A stretch of DNA of 30,916 nt from Clostridiaceae bacterium (GTDB taxonomy: Bacteria; Bacillota; Clostridia; Oscillospirales; Acutalibacteraceae): the NCBI GenBank assembly GCA_904501895.1, contig CAJGCX010000007.1, positions 1 to 30,916 of the forward strand, in the 5' to 3' direction. The notes under the pieces are model-generated. The model ran no database searches. It saw nothing but the letters and a program-made list of their open reading frames with translations, and was not told the origin of the DNA. Numbering within the stretch: position 1 is the first letter of the stretch; the number at the start of each line of letters is the position of its first letter. Positions 28,747-30,916 of the stretch are shown here, one piece after another. The position numbers and the translations under genes were made by a program.

Positions 28747-29928
28747 TTATAAATTAATCGGTTGGAGGCTTTTTGCTAATATTCCGTTGATTTGGGCGAT
28801 GGCTGTGCCGTAATTTGTGATTGGCACATTATTTTCCTCACAGAAGCGTCGTCTGTACTGCATTTCACGCTCTGTCAGCATACAGCCACCACAATGAATC
28901 ACAAGCGAAACACCTGTTAAATCTTCAGGAAAATCCTTACCTGATGTAAATTTAAAATTCAGTTCTTTTCCTGAGTATTCCTTAAGCCATTTAGGAAGCT
29001 TTTGTGTGCCGATGTCACCACATTGACGGTGATGAGTGCAACCCTCGGAAATGAGAATTGTGTCACCATCGTTGAGGTTTTTCATTTTTTCTGCACCTTT
29101 AATAGCACTTTCAAGGCTTCCCTTATACCTTGCCATAAGAATTGAAAAGGATGTAAGAGGAATGTCCCCTGTGATTTTTGACACAAATCCGAATGCCTGT
29201 GAGTCAGTTATAACCATTTTCGGTGACTCTTTAAGAGCGTTAAGAGTTGCTTTTAACTCTGTTTCTCTTGTAACAACGGGAACTGCACCTGAGTCAAGAA
29301 TATCACGAATTGTCATTTGCTGTGGAAGAATGAGCCTTCCCTTTGGTGCAGCAGAGTCAATCGGTGTTACAAGGACTACTACGTCCCCTGCTTCAAGCAA
29401 ATCACCAACAACTCTTTTGCTTTCATTCTGTAATTTCACAGCACCTGCAATTTTATTTTTAAGCTCATTGATATTTGTGCCGTTTTTTGCACTTACAAGA
29501 ATTGTGTTATCATCTAACCCTATATTTTCTGCAAACAAATCTGACTTATTATATGCTACAACGAAAGGAATTTTCTTGCTTTCAAATAATGTGAGCATTT
29601 CACGGTCAGCCTGCTGCAGACCTACAGTTGAGTCCACAACGAGCACAGCAATATCAATATAATTGAGCACCTGCTTTGTCTTTTTTACTCGCATTTCACC
29701 AAGAGTGCCTTCATCATCAATACCGGGAGTATCAACGATTACAACAGGACCTAATGGCAAAAGCTCCATTGCCTTTTTCACAGGGTCAGTTGTTGTGCCC
29801 TTAACATCGGAAACAAGAGATAGTTCCTGACCTGTAACTGCATTTACAACGCTTGATTTACCTGCATTTCTCAGTCCGAAAAAACCTATATGAAGTCTTT
29901 CAGCTGATACAACATCATTTAAACTCAT
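28747..29928 (-). CDS. hydF: [FeFe]-hydrogenase maturation GTPase HydF
   Basis: Scaffold on which the 2Fe subcluster of [FeFe]-hydrogenase is assembled before transfer to HydA. The 393 residues have a GTPase domain (G1 GLRNAGKSS, G3 DTPG, G4 NKSD), a dimerisation region, and the 4Fe-4S-binding domain with CTHHRQC (about residues 298-304) and CGGC (about 347-350). It begins 2 nt after the hydG stop, with AGG in the end of that gene as a weak ribosome site, so the pair is coupled. Hydrogenase and HydE are not in the window. The presence of these genes implies an anaerobe that makes or uses hydrogen. Confidence 0.96.
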   Translation of the reverse strand: MSLNDVVSAERLHIGFFGLRNAGKSSVVNAVTGQELSLVSDVKGTTTDPVKKAMELLPLGPVVIVDTPGIDDEGTLGEMRVKKTKQVLNYIDIAVLVVDSTVGLQQADREMLTLFESKKIPFVVAYNKSDLFAENIGLDDNTILVSAKNGTNINELKNKIAGAVKLQNESKRVVGDLLEAGDVVVLVTPIDSAAPKGRLILPQQMTIRDILDSGAVPVVTRETELKATLNALKESPKMVITDSQAFGFVSKITGDIPLTSFSILMARYKGSLESAIKGAEKMKNLNDGDTILISEGCTHHRQCGDIGTQKLPKWLKEYSGKELNFKFTSGKDFPEDLTGVSLVIHCGGCMLTEREMQYRRRFCEENNVPITNYGTAIAQINGILAKSLQPINL

Positions 29929-29930
29929 AA

Positions 29931-30916
29931 TTAAAACCTGAAATCTCGTCTGTTTGACGCTTTAATATCTTCTACATTCTGAATTGCGATTGCTCTTGCC
30001 TTTGGATTAGGCACCTTCTGTAATTCCTTTTCAATAAGCTCAAAGCCGATTTTCTTTGTTTCCTCACTTGCGTAGTCAACAAGGAATTCTGTAAGTGTCA
30101 TAAGAGCATTTGGGTGACAGCAATTCTGAATCTGACCATTCTTACAAAGTGCCATAAATCGGTCACCTGTTCGACCTTCACGATAGCAAGCAGTACAGAA
30201 TGAAGGAATATGACCCTTTTCCATAAGCCAACGAACAACCTCGTCAAGTGTTCTCTGGTCAGAAACATCAAACTGTTCTGAATCGTGAGGACGTTCTTCC
30301 TCTGTATAACCACCAACAGATGTACGTGAAGCACCACTGATTTGAGAAATACCCATATTAAGCACCTTGCCACGAACCTCTTCTGATTCTCTTGTTGAGA
30401 TAATCATACCTGTATATGGAACAGCAATACGGATACAAGCGATAATCTTTTCAAACATTTCATCTGAAATTGAATTGTCAAATACATCAGGGTCAATGTC
30501 GTCTGCACGCTTGATACGAGGAACGCTGATTGTATGAGGACCAACACCGTGAACAGCCTCAAGATGTTCAGCGTGCATCATAAGACCAACAAATTCGTAT
30601 TTGTAAAGCTCAAGTCCGAAGAGAACACCAAGACCAACGTCGTCAATGCCACCCTCCATAGCTCTGTCCATTGCTTCTGTGTGGTAAGCGTAATTGTGCT
30701 TTGGTCCTGTTGGATGAAGCTTTTCATAGCTTTCCTTGTGATATGTTTCCTGGAAAAGAATGTATGTACCGATTCCTGCATCCTTAAGCTTTCTGTAATT
30801 TTCAACTGTTGTTGCTGCAATATTTACATTAACACGACGGATTGCACCATTCTTATGCTTGATACTGTAAATTGTGTCGATACACTCGAGGATATATTCA
30901 ATAGGATTGTTTACAG
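29931..30916 (-). CDS. hydG: [FeFe]-hydrogenase maturation radical SAM enzyme HydG (5' part outside window)
   Basis: Cleaves tyrosine to give the CO and CN ligands of the hydrogenase H-cluster. The 328 visible residues are the C-terminal two-thirds; the CxxxCxxC radical SAM motif lies beyond the right edge. In frame from 30914 one reads IEYILECIDTIYSIKHKNGA, then VNVNIAATTVENYRKLKDAG and FQETYHKESYEKLHPTGPKH, all HydG/ThiH-like. The C-terminal auxiliary-cluster motif is clear: CTACYREGRTGDRFMALC in PSFCTACYREGR, matching the CX2CX22C-type site. There is no start codon in the window for the true protein. It is followed by hydF after 2 nt. Confidence 0.95.
   Translation of the reverse strand, partial: VNNPIEYILECIDTIYSIKHKNGAIRRVNVNIAATTVENYRKLKDAGIGTYILFQETYHKESYEKLHPTGPKHNYAYHTEAMDRAMEGGIDDVGLGVLFGLELYKYEFVGLMMHAEHLEAVHGVGPHTISVPRIKRADDIDPDVFDNSISDEMFEKIIACIRIAVPYTGMIISTRESEEVRGKVLNMGISQISGASRTSVGGYTEEERPHDSEQFDVSDQRTLDEVVRWLMEKGHIPSFCTACYREGRTGDRFMALCKNGQIQNCCHPNALMTLTEFLVDYASEETKKIGFELIEKELQKVPNPKARAIAIQNVEDIKASNRRDFRF

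Noticed and set aside
1..30916. CRISPR arrays, prophage genes, insertion sequences, restriction or antiphage systems
   Set aside because: None was found on reading both strands; repeats present are short and have no spacer periodicity, and no transposase, integrase, nuclease or methylase was recognised.

Overview
This window looks like chromosome from an AT-rich, anaerobic Gram-positive bacterium of the Clostridia, probably a gut organism near the Ruminococcaceae/Oscillospiraceae; that placement is inference. The sequence support is: [FeFe]-hydrogenase maturation genes (hydG, hydF), class II GalT, S-components of energy-coupling-factor transporters with no local ATPases, strong GGAGG-type ribosome sites, sigma-A promoters with 16-17 nt spacers, and many short intrinsic terminators. 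No phage, insertion sequence, integrase or CRISPR array is visible. Gene density is high and the content is mostly housekeeping and transport.

Layout. 1-1322 (minus): aldose 1-epimerase followed by the acetolactate synthase small subunit, which runs off the left edge. 1323-1716: a 394 nt divergent control region. 1717-2592 (plus): a ChbG/YdjC-type deacetylase. 2705-4177 (minus): a secreted repeat-bearing surface protein. 4353-5441 (minus): a DUF2804 protein. 5526-8358 (minus): an operon of Y-family DNA polymerase, GNAT acetyltransferase, YolD-like protein and a small lipoprotein. 8507-10989 (plus): an amino-acid permease, then a cysteine synthase. 11118-12395 (minus): a membrane-anchored XRE regulator. 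12551-13809 (minus): mscL-proC. 13875-14753 (minus): a PflA-like radical SAM enzyme, divergent from coaX and an ECF S-component (14883-16324, plus). 16365-18111 (minus): an S4-domain YlmH-like protein and an esterase. 18156-22148 (minus): potABCD. 22281-22961 (minus): a glycerophosphodiesterase-like protein. 23051-24258 (plus): a cobalamin riboswitch, a DUF4430 lipoprotein and a second ECF S-component. 24385-25821 (plus): an MFS transporter. 25893-27389 (minus): galT. 27534-28559 (plus): a second cysteine synthase and tRNA-Arg(CCG). 28747-30916 (minus): hydF and the 3' part of hydG.

How the genes work together. Three transport units are readable from context: polyamine import (potABCD), vitamin B12 import (riboswitch, transcobalamin-like lipoprotein, S-component) and probable pantothenate import linked to the first step of CoA synthesis (coaX plus S-component). 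The B12 unit is the most interesting system here: a lone bacterial lipoprotein whose only domain resembles the C-terminal lid of the animal B12 carriers, translationally joined to an ECF S-component and controlled by B12 itself.

A second theme is small dispersed repeats. A 27 bp GC-rich palindromic element occurs twice, each time one base after a stop codon and followed by a T-run. A different GC-rich palindrome sits in the leader of the radical SAM gene, and a 14 bp tandem repeat abuts the galM stop. Several apparent N-terminal extensions of reading frames are created by these repeats or by the Shine-Dalgarno sequence itself, so starts were chosen from ribosome sites and promoters.
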